Of a stretch of DNA of 47,185 nt, positions 39,714 through 47,185 are shown in pieces; the stretch's first letter is position 1, and the number at the start of each line of letters is the position of its first letter. Origin of the DNA: Oceanihabitans gracilariae (lineage in GTDB: Bacteria; Bacteroidota; Bacteroidia; Flavobacteriales; Flavobacteriaceae); contig NZ_JBHULM010000045.1 of the NCBI RefSeq assembly GCF_042684485.1, positions 1 to 47,185 on the forward strand, read 5' to 3'. The translations under genes were made by a program, and so were the position numbers. The notes under the pieces were generated by a model. The model did no database searches, was not told the origin of the DNA, and saw only the letters and a list, made by a program, of their open reading frames with translations.

Positions 39714-41942
39714 ATGACAAAAATTTCTACAATAATTTACACTAAAACAGACGAAGCGCCTGCTTTAGCTACACATTCTTTTTTACCAATAGTTCAAGCC
39801 TTTACAAACTCCGCTGGAGTAAAAGTGGAAACAAGGGATATTTCGTTAGCAGCCAGGATACTAGCTGTTTTTTCAGATATATTACCAGAAAACCAACGTG
39901 TTAATAATACATTAGCAGAATTAGGAGAATTAGTAAAAAAACCAGAGGCTAATATTATTAAACTTCCAAATATTAGTGCTTCTGTACCACAATTAAACGC
40001 TGCAATTAAAGAGTTACAAGCAAAAGGATATGCCTTACCTAATTATCCTGCTGAACCTGAAACTGCAGAAGAAAAAGATATTAAATCACGTTATGACAAA
40101 GTAAAAGGTAGTGCTGTAAACCCAGTATTACGTGAAGGAAACTCAGATCGTCGTGCTCCTAAAGCCGTAAAAAACTACGCAAAAAAGAATCCGCATTCTA
40201 TGGGTGCATGGAGCAAAGATTCTAAATCTCATGTTGCTACCATGGCACAAGGAGATTTTGAACATAATGAAAAATCTGTAGTAATGCCTGCTGCTGGTCC
40301 TATCAACATTCAATTGGTTGGTGATAACGGAAAAACATACTTTTTAAAAGAAAATTTAAACTTATTACAAGGCGAAATTATTGACGCTACTGTAATGAGT
40401 AAAAAAGCATTATTAAGCTTTTTAGAAGAACAAATTGCAGATGCTAAAAAACAAGGTGTGCTATTTTCATTACATATGAAAGCTACCATGATGAAAGTTA
40501 GTGACCCTATTATTTTTGGTCATGCTGTTCGTGTGTATTTTGCAGATGTATTTGCTAAACATGCAGATACTTTTGAAGAAATTGGTGTAGATGTAAACAA
40601 TGGTTTTGGAAACCTTGTTAGCAAACTACAAGAATTACCAGAAGCTAAACGTAAAGAAATTGAAGCAGATATTGAAACTGCTCTAGCTAATGGACCAGAC
40701 ATTGCTATGGTAAATAGTGATAAAGGAATTACCAATCTTCACGTACCAAGTGATGTCATTATTGATGCTTCTATGCCTGCAATGATTAGAACTTCTGGAC
40801 AAATGTGGAATGCCGAAGGTAAATTACAAGATACTAAAGCCGTAATTCCAGATAGTAGTTATGCTGGAATTTATGATGCTACTATAGAGTTTTGTAAAAA
40901 ACATGGTGCTTTTGACCCAACAACAATGGGTACTGTTCCTAACGTTGGATTAATGGCACAAAAAGCAGAAGAGTATGGTTCTCATGATAAAACTTTTGAA
41001 ATTGCAGATAATGGAGTTGTTAAAGTTTTAGACGCAGAAGGAAATACCTTAATGGAACATACTGTTGAAGCTGGAGATATTTGGAGAATGTGCCAAGTTA
41101 AAGATGCTCCTATCCAAGACTGGGTTAAACTAGCAGTAACAAGAGCTAGAGCTTCAAAAACTCCTGCTGTTTTTTGGTTAGATGAAAACAGAGCACATGA
41201 TGCACAACTTATTAAAAAAGTAAATACTTATTTAAAAGATCATGATACTACTGGTTTAGATATTAGAATTCTTTCTCCTTATGACGCTACTAATTTCACT
41301 TTAGAAAGAGTTAAAGAAGGAAAAGATACTATTTCTGTTTCAGGAAATGTATTACGTGATTACTTAACAGATTTATTCCCAATTTTAGAATTAGGTACTT
41401 CTGCAAAAATGCTTTCTATTGTTCCTTTAATGAATGGTGGAGGTTTATTTGAAACTGGTGCTGGTGGTTCTGCTCCTAAACACGTGCAACAATTTATTGA
41501 AGAAAACCATTTACGTTGGGATTCTTTAGGTGAATTTTTAGCACTTGCTGTTTCTTTAGAACATTTAGGAGAGTCTAATAATAACGATAGAGCAAAAGTT
41601 TTAAGCGAAACACTTGATGAAGCAACAGAAAAATTATTAGAAAACAAAAAAGGTCCTTCTCGTAAAACTGGAGAATTAGATAACAGAGGAAGCCACTTTT
41701 ATTTAGCAATGTATTGGGCAGAAGCTTTAGCAAACCAAACAAAAGATGCTGATTTAAAAGAAACCTTTACTTCTGTAGCTAAATCTTTAAAAGAAAAAGA
41801 AGAAGAAATAGTTAAAGAATTAAATGATGTACAAGGTAGCCCTGTTAATATAGAAGGTTATTATGAGCCTAATGAAACGTTAACAAGTAACGCCATGAGA
41901 CCAAGTAATACTTTTAATGCTATTTTAAATACCATTAAATAA
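39714..41942 (+). CDS. icd: NADP-dependent isocitrate dehydrogenase, monomeric type
   Basis: 742 residues, the length of the monomeric enzyme (about 740) rather than the 400-residue dimeric form. It oxidises isocitrate to 2-oxoglutarate in the TCA cycle, giving NADPH. Diagnostic segments are YTKTDEAPALATHSFLP at the start, VNPVLREGNSDRRAPKAVKNYAKKNPHSMG (substrate binding), DASMPAMIRTSGQMWN and ENRAHDAQLIKKV. It ends in a strong terminator at 41961-41989. Identification is secure. Confidence 0.97.
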   Translation: MTKISTIIYTKTDEAPALATHSFLPIVQAFTNSAGVKVETRDISLAARILAVFSDILPENQRVNNTLAELGELVKKPEANIIKLPNISASVPQLNAAIKELQAKGYALPNYPAEPETAEEKDIKSRYDKVKGSAVNPVLREGNSDRRAPKAVKNYAKKNPHSMGAWSKDSKSHVATMAQGDFEHNEKSVVMPAAGPINIQLVGDNGKTYFLKENLNLLQGEIIDATVMSKKALLSFLEEQIADAKKQGVLFSLHMKATMMKVSDPIIFGHAVRVYFADVFAKHADTFEEIGVDVNNGFGNLVSKLQELPEAKRKEIEADIETALANGPDIAMVNSDKGITNLHVPSDVIIDASMPAMIRTSGQMWNAEGKLQDTKAVIPDSSYAGIYDATIEFCKKHGAFDPTTMGTVPNVGLMAQKAEEYGSHDKTFEIADNGVVKVLDAEGNTLMEHTVEAGDIWRMCQVKDAPIQDWVKLAVTRARASKTPAVFWLDENRAHDAQLIKKVNTYLKDHDTTGLDIRILSPYDATNFTLERVKEGKDTISVSGNVLRDYLTDLFPILELGTSAKMLSIVPLMNGGGLFETGAGGSAPKHVQQFIEENHLRWDSLGEFLALAVSLEHLGESNNNDRAKVLSETLDEATEKLLENKKGPSRKTGELDNRGSHFYLAMYWAEALANQTKDADLKETFTSVAKSLKEKEEEIVKELNDVQGSPVNIEGYYEPNETLTSNAMRPSNTFNAILNTIK

Positions 41943-41960
41943 TTTTAAAAATAATACTAC

Positions 41961-41989
41961 AAAAAAGCCCCTTTCTAGGGGCTTTTTTT
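41961..41989 (+). terminator. Intrinsic terminator of icd
   Basis: AAAAAAGCCCCT / AGGGGCTTTTTT, a 12-bp stem with loop TTCT, followed by T. Confidence 0.95.
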
Positions 41990-42027
41990 ATATTTTTATA
42001 TCACATGACTTAAAAAAATGTTAGTAT

Positions 42028-44403
42028 ATGTTCCTTAAAAAAATAGCAGTTTTCTTTTTATTTTACTTTACTATTACATTTTTATCTGCACAAGAAAAAT
42101 TTACCTTTAGTGGTACCATTCAAGAAGCTACAAGTAATGAATCGCTAATTAGTGTAAACATTATAATTCCAGAACTACAAACAGGAACTACTACTAATGA
42201 ATATGGCTTCTACTCTATTACATTACCAAAAGGAGAATACAAAGTAATTATTAGTTACATTGGTTTTGCAGAGGTTGTAGAAACTATTAATCTTACAAAA
42301 AACATTACAAAAAACTATAGCCTTGTTGAAGCTACAGAAACTTTAGACGAAGTAATCATTACAGAAAACGTAGAAAAATTAAATATTAAAAAACCTCAAA
42401 TGAGTGTAAACGCACTCTCTGCTAGTACTATAAAACAAATACCTGTAGTACTTGGTGAACCTGATGTTATTAAAGCAATAACCTTACTTCCAGGAGTAAC
42501 AACTGCTGGTGAAGGTGCTTCTGGTTTTAATGTTCGTGGTGGCGCTGCAGACCAAAACCTAATTTTATTAGATGAGGCTACCATTTATAATTCTTCCCAT
42601 TTGTTTGGTTTCTTTTCGGTTTTTAATCCTGATGCCATAAAAGATTTAAAATTATATAAAGGTGGAATTCCTGCGCGTTATGGAGGTCGCGTTTCTTCGG
42701 TTTTAGATATTTATCAAAAAGAAGGAAATAGTAATGACTTTCATGTTAATGGAGGTGTTGGTATTGTTTCTAGTAGACTGCTAATTGAAGGACCTTTACA
42801 AAAAGAAAAAGCATCTTTCCTTTTTGGAGGAAGATCTTCTTATGCACATCTTTTTCTTCCTCTATTTGATATAGATAACAAAGCCTATTTTTATGATTTA
42901 AATACAAAAATAAGCTATAAAGTCAACAAAAATAATAACGTATATCTCTCTGGATACTTTGGTAGAGACGTTTTTAGTATTAATGATAGTTTTAAAAACA
43001 CCTACGGAAATTCAGTCTTAAACTTTAGATGGAACCACCTTTTTTCAGACAAACTATTTTCAAACCTATCCTTAATTTATTCAGATTATTACTATGGCTT
43101 AAACTTAAATTTTATTGAATTTAATTGGGATTCCGGAATTAGAAATTTCAACTTTAAATATGATTTTAAACATTATTTAAATGATAAAATTAAATTACAA
43201 TATGGCCTAAATAGTATTTATCATACATTCAATCCTGGTAAAATAGAACCTTCTAGTGATAGCTCTGCTATTAATTCTAGAAAACTAATAGATAAATATG
43301 CTTTTGAAAATGCCATATATATAGATGCAGAACATAAATTGTCAGATAAATTCACTGCTTCTTATGGTTTGCGCTACAGCTCCTTTTTACGTTTAGGACA
43401 AAAAGAATTAAATGTATATGAAAATGACAACCCTATTCTTTTTAATGAAGAACTACAAATTTATGAAAAAGCAGATCCTATTGGTACAGAAACCTATAGC
43501 AGAAATGAGGTTATACAATCTTTCGGTAATTTAGAACCTAGACTTGCACTTGCCTATCAACTAAATGAACATGCTTCTATTAAAGCCAGTTATAACAGAC
43601 TAAGTCAATATTTACATTTATTATCTAACACAAGTTCTCCTACTCCATTAGATGTATGGACACCAAGCGGTAAATACACTAAACCACAAATATTAGATCA
43701 GGTTGCTATAGGCTATTTCAAAAATTTCAACAACCAAACCTATTCTTTAGAAGTAGAATCTTTTTACAAAAAAGTAAAAAACAGAATAGATTATATTGAT
43801 GGTGCAGACCTTATTGCAAATGATGCTATTGAACAAATTATTTTAAACGGAAAATCAAGAGCTTATGGTTTAGAAATATTGTTTAGAAAAAACGAAGGAC
43901 GTTTTAAAGGATGGTTAGCCTATACCTTATCAAAATCGGAACAACAAACTCCAGGAAGAACAGCTGCAGAAACAGGAATAAATAATGGTAATTGGTACAA
44001 TACGCCTTATGATAAAACACATGATGTGTCATTAACAGCAAGCTATAATTTAAATAAAAAATGGACATTAAACACCAATTTTTTATTACAATCAGGACAA
44101 CCTGTTACCTATCCTAACGGACAATATGAATATAACGGAATAACCATACCAAGCTATGCAAACAGAAATGAATTTAGACTACCAACTTACCATCGCTTAG
44201 ATCTTTCTGCAAACTATACACCCAAACCAGAAAAGCAAAAAGGATGGCAAAGCTACTGGGTTTTTGGCGTGTATAATATATATAACAGACGTAATGCAGC
44301 TTCTATTAGCTTTAGTGAAAATAGAAATACAGGAGACAATGAAGCAGTTAGACTTTCTATTTTCGGAATCGTTCCTGCTGTTTCTTATAATTTTAAATTT
44401 TAA
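42028..44403 (+). CDS. TonB-dependent outer-membrane receptor
   Basis: 791 residues. The signal peptide (1-21) ends LSAQ. Residues ~25-110 are a carboxypeptidase-regulatory-like (CarboxypepD_reg) domain (FSGTIQEATSNESLISVNII, TNEYGFYSITLPKGEYKVIISYIGF), the bacteroidete N-terminal extension. The plug (~115-230) has PVVLGEPDVIKAITLLPGV, GASGFNVRGGAADQNLILLD and GGIPARYGGRVSSVLDI. The rest is a 22-strand barrel ending in F. It imports a substrate across the outer membrane with TonB energy. A DUF4249 lipoprotein gene starts 3 bases later, a common pair in Bacteroidota, so the substrate is probably the partner's ligand; it is unknown. Confidence 0.93.
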   Translation: MFLKKIAVFFLFYFTITFLSAQEKFTFSGTIQEATSNESLISVNIIIPELQTGTTTNEYGFYSITLPKGEYKVIISYIGFAEVVETINLTKNITKNYSLVEATETLDEVIITENVEKLNIKKPQMSVNALSASTIKQIPVVLGEPDVIKAITLLPGVTTAGEGASGFNVRGGAADQNLILLDEATIYNSSHLFGFFSVFNPDAIKDLKLYKGGIPARYGGRVSSVLDIYQKEGNSNDFHVNGGVGIVSSRLLIEGPLQKEKASFLFGGRSSYAHLFLPLFDIDNKAYFYDLNTKISYKVNKNNNVYLSGYFGRDVFSINDSFKNTYGNSVLNFRWNHLFSDKLFSNLSLIYSDYYYGLNLNFIEFNWDSGIRNFNFKYDFKHYLNDKIKLQYGLNSIYHTFNPGKIEPSSDSSAINSRKLIDKYAFENAIYIDAEHKLSDKFTASYGLRYSSFLRLGQKELNVYENDNPILFNEELQIYEKADPIGTETYSRNEVIQSFGNLEPRLALAYQLNEHASIKASYNRLSQYLHLLSNTSSPTPLDVWTPSGKYTKPQILDQVAIGYFKNFNNQTYSLEVESFYKKVKNRIDYIDGADLIANDAIEQIILNGKSRAYGLEILFRKNEGRFKGWLAYTLSKSEQQTPGRTAAETGINNGNWYNTPYDKTHDVSLTASYNLNKKWTLNTNFLLQSGQPVTYPNGQYEYNGITIPSYANRNEFRLPTYHRLDLSANYTPKPEKQKGWQSYWVFGVYNIYNRRNAASISFSENRNTGDNEAVRLSIFGIVPAVSYNFKF

Positions 44404-44406
44404 ATC

Positions 44407-45300
44407 ATGAAAAAAATAGCTTCTAATAAAACCATGCTACTTCTATTTATGCAAAAGTATTTTTATACTGCACATAACATAAAAAGCAAATGCTTATACC
44501 TCATGATTATTAGCTTCACTTTTTTAACTTCGTGTGAAGATGTAGTAGATATAGATTTACCAACTTCAGAACCAAAATTAGTAATTGATGCATCTATAAA
44601 TTGGTTTAAAAATACGCCAGGAAATGAACAATCTATTAAATTAAGTTTATCTGCTCCTTTTTATGATAATGAAGTGCCACCTGCAAATAATGCGCAAGTA
44701 ATTATTACAGATACAAACAACAATACTTTTGAATTTATTGAAGATGGTGATTCCGGAATATACCAAAACAACAACTTTATTCCAGAAATAAATGGTGCTT
44801 ACCTTTTAACTATTAACTATAAGGGCGAAGTCTATACAGCAACCGAAACATTAAAATCTGTTGCCGAAATTGAATATGTAGAACAAAATCTTGAAGGTGG
44901 ATTTTCAGGAGAAGAAACAGAAATAAAAGCATACTTTACAGATCCTCCAGATGAAGAAAATTATTATTTTTTCGAGTTTATACCTAGCTTAAATGTTACA
45001 CCAACCTTAGATACTTTTAAAGACGAATTTGTAAACGGAAATGAAGTATTTGGCTTCTATGTTGAAGAAGATTTAGATGAAGGAGAAAGCGTCATTATAA
45101 GAAACTATGGTGTTTCAGAACGCTTCTATGAGTTTATATTTGTACTATTACAACAAAGCAGTGAAAATGATGGTGGTCCTTTTGAAACCCAACCAGCAAC
45201 CGTTCGTGGTAATTGCATCAATCAAACCAATCCTGAAAATTATCCTTTTGGCTATTTTAGACTCTCCGAAGTTTCAGAATTTAATTATACTGTTGAGTAA
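44407..45300 (+). CDS. DUF4249 family lipoprotein, partner of the TonB receptor
   Basis: 297 residues. The lipobox is LTSC at Cys43 counted from the first ATG, which leaves an unusually long N-terminal region; ATG 44449 (Cys29) is an equally good start. The mature protein begins EDVVDIDLPTSEPKLVIDASINW, the DUF4249 signature, with beta-rich modules and GAYLLTINYKGEVYTA. Members accompany TonB receptors, as here (3-base gap), probably as outer-membrane surface lipoproteins that bind the ligand or cap the receptor, analogous to SusD; that is inference. Repeat element A begins 3 bases after its stop codon. Confidence 0.82.
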   Translation: MKKIASNKTMLLLFMQKYFYTAHNIKSKCLYLMIISFTFLTSCEDVVDIDLPTSEPKLVIDASINWFKNTPGNEQSIKLSLSAPFYDNEVPPANNAQVIITDTNNNTFEFIEDGDSGIYQNNNFIPEINGAYLLTINYKGEVYTATETLKSVAEIEYVEQNLEGGFSGEETEIKAYFTDPPDEENYYFFEFIPSLNVTPTLDTFKDEFVNGNEVFGFYVEEDLDEGESVIIRNYGVSERFYEFIFVLLQQSSENDGGPFETQPATVRGNCINQTNPENYPFGYFRLSEVSEFNYTVE

Positions 45301-45303
45301 TAG

Positions 45304-45403
45304 TATTTGGGCGTTACCATACAAAACTTTTGGGTTTTGTATGGTCGTGCTGTACACTATATCTTTTGCTAAGGCAAAAGGATGCCGTTTCCATCACTAA
45401 CGC
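45304..45403 (+). repeat. Palindromic intergenic element, copy A
   Basis: It begins TATTTGGGCGTTACC and ends CCATCACTAACGC; the ends carry the GCGTT/AACGC inverted repeat (45311-45315 and 45399-45403). Inside are a perfect 12-bp hairpin (ACCATACAAAAC, 45316-45327, with GTTTTGTATGGT, 45334-45345), a linker CGTGCTGTACACTATAT, and a 7-bp hairpin (CTTTTGC, 45363-45369, with GCAAAAG, 45374-45380). The whole could fold as a three-way junction. Copy B (37537-37670, minus) has the same plan. It fills most of the DUF4249-murQ gap. Confidence 0.72.
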
Positions 45404-45428
45404 AAAACAAAAATCGTATTTTTACAAA

Positions 45429-46247
45429 ATGACATTTATAAAAACAACAGAACAAGATTCCAATTATAATCATCTAGAAAAGATGAGTATTAATGAACTA
45501 CTTAAAAATATAAATAACGAAGATAAAACAGTTCCTCTAGCTGTAGAAAAAGCGTTACCACAAATAGAAAAATTAGTAACAAAAATAGTCTTAAAACTTC
45601 AATCAGGAGGAAGATTATTTTATTTAGGAGCTGGTACTAGCGGACGATTAGGAATACTAGATGCTAGTGAGTGTCCTCCTACTTTTGGTGTACCTCATGA
45701 TTTAGTAATAGGTATTATAGCTGGTGGAGATACTGCTATTAGAAAAGCCGTTGAATTTGCAGAAGATTCAAAAAATTTAGGATGGAAAGATTTACAAAAC
45801 TATTCTATAAATGATAAAGATATTGTAATAGGTATTGCTGCTTCAGGAACAACTCCATATGTTATTGCTACCCTTGAAGAATGTAACAAAAATAATATTA
45901 TAACAGGATGCATTACTTGTAATAAAAATAGTCCGCTATCACAAACAGCACAATTTCCAATTGAAGTGGTTGTTGGTCCAGAATTTGTAACAGGTAGTTC
46001 TAGAATGAAAGCTGGAACAGCACAAAAACTAGTATTAAATATGCTAACCACTACTACTATGATTCAACTAGGTCATATTAAAGGAAATAAAATGGTAGAC
46101 ATGCAACTAAGCAATCATAAACTAGTCAACAGAGGTATTAGAATGATCATGCAAGAACTGGATATTTCAAAAGAAGTAGCAGAAAATTTATTACATACAC
46201 ATAAAAGCGTCAGAGCTGCAATTCAAAATTATAATCATGGAAACTAA
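45429..46247 (+). CDS. murQ: N-acetylmuramic acid 6-phosphate etherase MurQ
   Basis: 272 residues from ATG 45429; in-frame codons further upstream lie inside the repeat element and are not part of the family sequence. The SIS domain has LGAGTSGRLGILDASECPPTFGVP, the hallmark of MurQ, then IIAGGDTAIRKAVEFAEDS, ASGTTPYVIATLEEC and VGPEFVTGSSRMKAGTAQKLVLN. It splits the lactyl ether of MurNAc-6-P in peptidoglycan recycling. The next gene overlaps its end by 11 bases. A TATTTTTA box lies only 5 bases before the ATG; whether it is used is unclear. Identification is secure. Confidence 0.95.
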   Translation: MTFIKTTEQDSNYNHLEKMSINELLKNINNEDKTVPLAVEKALPQIEKLVTKIVLKLQSGGRLFYLGAGTSGRLGILDASECPPTFGVPHDLVIGIIAGGDTAIRKAVEFAEDSKNLGWKDLQNYSINDKDIVIGIAASGTTPYVIATLEECNKNNIITGCITCNKNSPLSQTAQFPIEVVVGPEFVTGSSRMKAGTAQKLVLNMLTTTTMIQLGHIKGNKMVDMQLSNHKLVNRGIRMIMQELDISKEVAENLLHTHKSVRAAIQNYNHGN

Positions 46248-46470
46248 TCATACCGATAAAAATTTATTAGCTCAAGGACTAAAATTAATGCTAATAACAT
46301 TAGCGCTTATGTTTTTAGGTCCTATATTATTATATATCGCTTTTAGTAATCCAGAAAAACCTTTGTATTACCCTTTATTAATAGCAGGAATTGCCAGTTG
46401 TGTTTGTGCTATCTATTTTGCTTTTAAAGGTATCAATAAAATTATGGATAGTATGTTTAATAAAAAATAA
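46237..46470 (+). CDS. DUF6095 family small membrane protein
   Basis: 77 residues. There are two transmembrane helices, about 15-36 (LKLMLITLALMFLGPILLYI) and 43-63 (YYPLLIAGIASCVCAIYFAF). The short charged N-terminus precedes the first and KGINKIMDSMFNKK follows the second. I associate this layout with DUF6095, a flavobacterial family of unknown function that commonly follows murQ. It overlaps murQ by 11 bases, so translation is coupled. No motif suggests a mechanism. Confidence 0.75.
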   Translation: METNHTDKNLLAQGLKLMLITLALMFLGPILLYIAFSNPEKPLYYPLLIAGIASCVCAIYFAFKGINKIMDSMFNKK

Positions 46471-46488
46471 ACATACATCTATTAAAAC

Positions 46489-46974
46489 TTATTTTGGCGT
46501 ACTAGCATTATAACCAAAATCTTCATCAGGAATAGTTATATGTAATCGATCCAAAATATAGTTAATAATAGCATAATGATGAATAGTATGACTATTTGCT
46601 TGTGCTAATAAAGATGAAAATGTATAATTAATTTCAATTCTACCAAGCCCCAAATCATCTGTAACCATAACTTCTTTAGCAATATCTGCATTGCTTAAAT
46701 TACTTACCTGCTCTACAATAGTATTTAAATAACAAATTGCGGTATCACAACAATTTTCTACATCTAAATTTCTTTTTCGTGTTGTTAAATCTACATGATT
46801 TCCTATATGATTAAAAATACAATCATAAAAATCTAAAATATGTCTAATATGCGAGCCAATACTAGAATAATAAGGAGAAACAGAAACATCTGCTAATTGT
46901 TTATCTGTAAGATTAGATAAAACTATTTGTGATTTACTAAGGGTATTTAAGGAAGATTTAATAATTAAGTTCAT
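46489..46974 (-). CDS. DinB-like four-helix protein
   Basis: 161 residues, soluble. It has the DinB/YfiT-type metal-binding pattern: a His in SSIGSHIRHILDFYD (about residues 38-52) and a second pair in NSHTIHHYAIINYIL (about 130-144). The rest is helical with NLTDKQL near the start. DinB-superfamily proteins are thiol-dependent or metal-dependent transferases or unknown; the substrate cannot be inferred. It is convergent with the DUF6095 gene, 18 bases apart. The ATG at 46974 is preceded by an A/T-rich region with no clear promoter. Confidence 0.72.
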   Translation of the reverse strand: MNLIIKSSLNTLSKSQIVLSNLTDKQLADVSVSPYYSSIGSHIRHILDFYDCIFNHIGNHVDLTTRKRNLDVENCCDTAICYLNTIVEQVSNLSNADIAKEVMVTDDLGLGRIEINYTFSSLLAQANSHTIHHYAIINYILDRLHITIPDEDFGYNASTPK

Positions 46975-47062
46975 GTAATCTAAAATAGGTAAATAATATT
47001 AATATAAAAATTATTTTTCATTAGTCTTATTTAGAAAATCACCTTACATAAAAAGCAAAAAA

Positions 47063-47094
47063 AAACCCTTCATTAAATAAATAATGAAGGGTTT
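47063..47094 (-). terminator. rRNA operon terminator
   Basis: AAACCCTTCATTA / TAATGAAGGGTTT (13-bp perfect stem, 47063-47075 and 47082-47094), with a 6-base loop. Read on the minus strand it is followed by nine T. It lies 7 bases beyond the 5S 3' end. Confidence 0.95.
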
Positions 47095-47100
47095 AAAAAA

Positions 47101-47185
47101 GGCGACGACCTACTCTTCCACAATGTAGTACCATCGGCGCAAATGGGCTTAACTTCTCTGTTCGGAATGGTAAGAGGTGAGCCCC
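47101..47185 (-). rRNA. rrf: 5S ribosomal RNA, 3' part (continues past the window)
   Basis: The minus-strand reading contains the universal 5S motif CCGAACAGAGAAGTTAAGCC, followed by GCGCCGATGGTACT and ending AGGTCGTCGCC. About 85 of the roughly 110 bases are present; the 5' part and the 23S and 16S genes should lie to the right. A 13-bp terminator (47063-47094) follows at once, so no tRNA is attached after 5S. The direction is leftward, towards the DinB-like gene. Confidence 0.97.

Noticed and set aside
45330..45428. Upstream extension of murQ
   Set aside because: The sequence belongs to repeat element A; the MurQ family sequence begins at ATG 45429.

Overview
The window comes from a low-GC chromosome of the family Flavobacteriaceae (phylum Bacteroidota). 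Evidence for this: two proteins carry type IX secretion (T9SS) C-terminal sorting domains; a TonB-dependent receptor is paired with a DUF4249 lipoprotein; RNA polymerase omega is the bacteroidete form; isocitrate dehydrogenase is monomeric; and several upstream regions match the bacteroidete promoter TTG-N19-TAnnTTTG. Most of the window is ordinary housekeeping DNA. I see no phage, insertion sequence, CRISPR array or tRNA gene. The right end runs into the 3' part of a 5S rRNA gene on the minus strand.

Layout. 1-3.8 kb: two minus-strand secreted-protein genes, the first cut by the window edge, the second a large modular T9SS protein. 3.9-11.5 kb, minus strand: fabI, then (read from the right) bamD-rpoZ-coaBC-DUF4835-recN, then a DUF6913 gene with dapA. 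11.5-13.2 kb, plus strand: a 5'-nucleotidase split into two exported proteins. 13.2-14.9 kb, minus: two related multi-pass membrane proteins. 15-19.6 kb, minus: an acetyltransferase-prmC-lipoprotein-ligA operon. 19.6-23.4 kb, plus: LEA-like lipoprotein, ribD, HAD phosphatase, EamA transporter and YigZ. 23.4-28.1 kb: a minus-strand thioesterase, then plus-strand dnaA, LMW phosphatase, secreted sugar dehydrogenase and RsmI-like methylase. 28.1-32.1 kb, minus: lysozyme-like protein, DUF2279, mltG, acetyltransferase and dapF. 32.3-39.6 kb, plus: HtrA protease, long-form GAPDH, coiled-coil membrane protein, trmD, GyrI-like protein, rplS, an 818-base gene-poor stretch and a pentapeptide-repeat protein. 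39.7-46.5 kb, plus: icd, TonB receptor, DUF4249 lipoprotein, murQ and DUF6095. A DinB-like gene and the 5S rRNA close the window on the minus strand.

Many genes serve the cell envelope: fabI (lipids), dapA and dapF (diaminopimelate for peptidoglycan), mltG and murQ (glycan processing and recycling), bamD (outer-membrane assembly), and a DUF4835 protein often linked to the T9SS.

The most unusual material is non-coding. First, 38402-38943 has a promoter-like sequence with exact TTG-N19 spacing at one end and a strong terminator hairpin at the other. In between are several long stems, a 21-codon very basic small ORF and a recurrent GAAAGT motif, so it looks like an undescribed structured RNA of about 500 nt. 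Second, two intergenic elements (37537-37670, minus; 45304-45403, plus) share end sequences and a two-hairpin architecture while their stem sequences differ; they look like members of a mobile or structured repeat family. Smaller points are an apparent non-AUG (ATT) start for ribD, a terminator-like hairpin in the short dnaA leader, and a perfect palindrome over the promoter of one membrane-protein gene.
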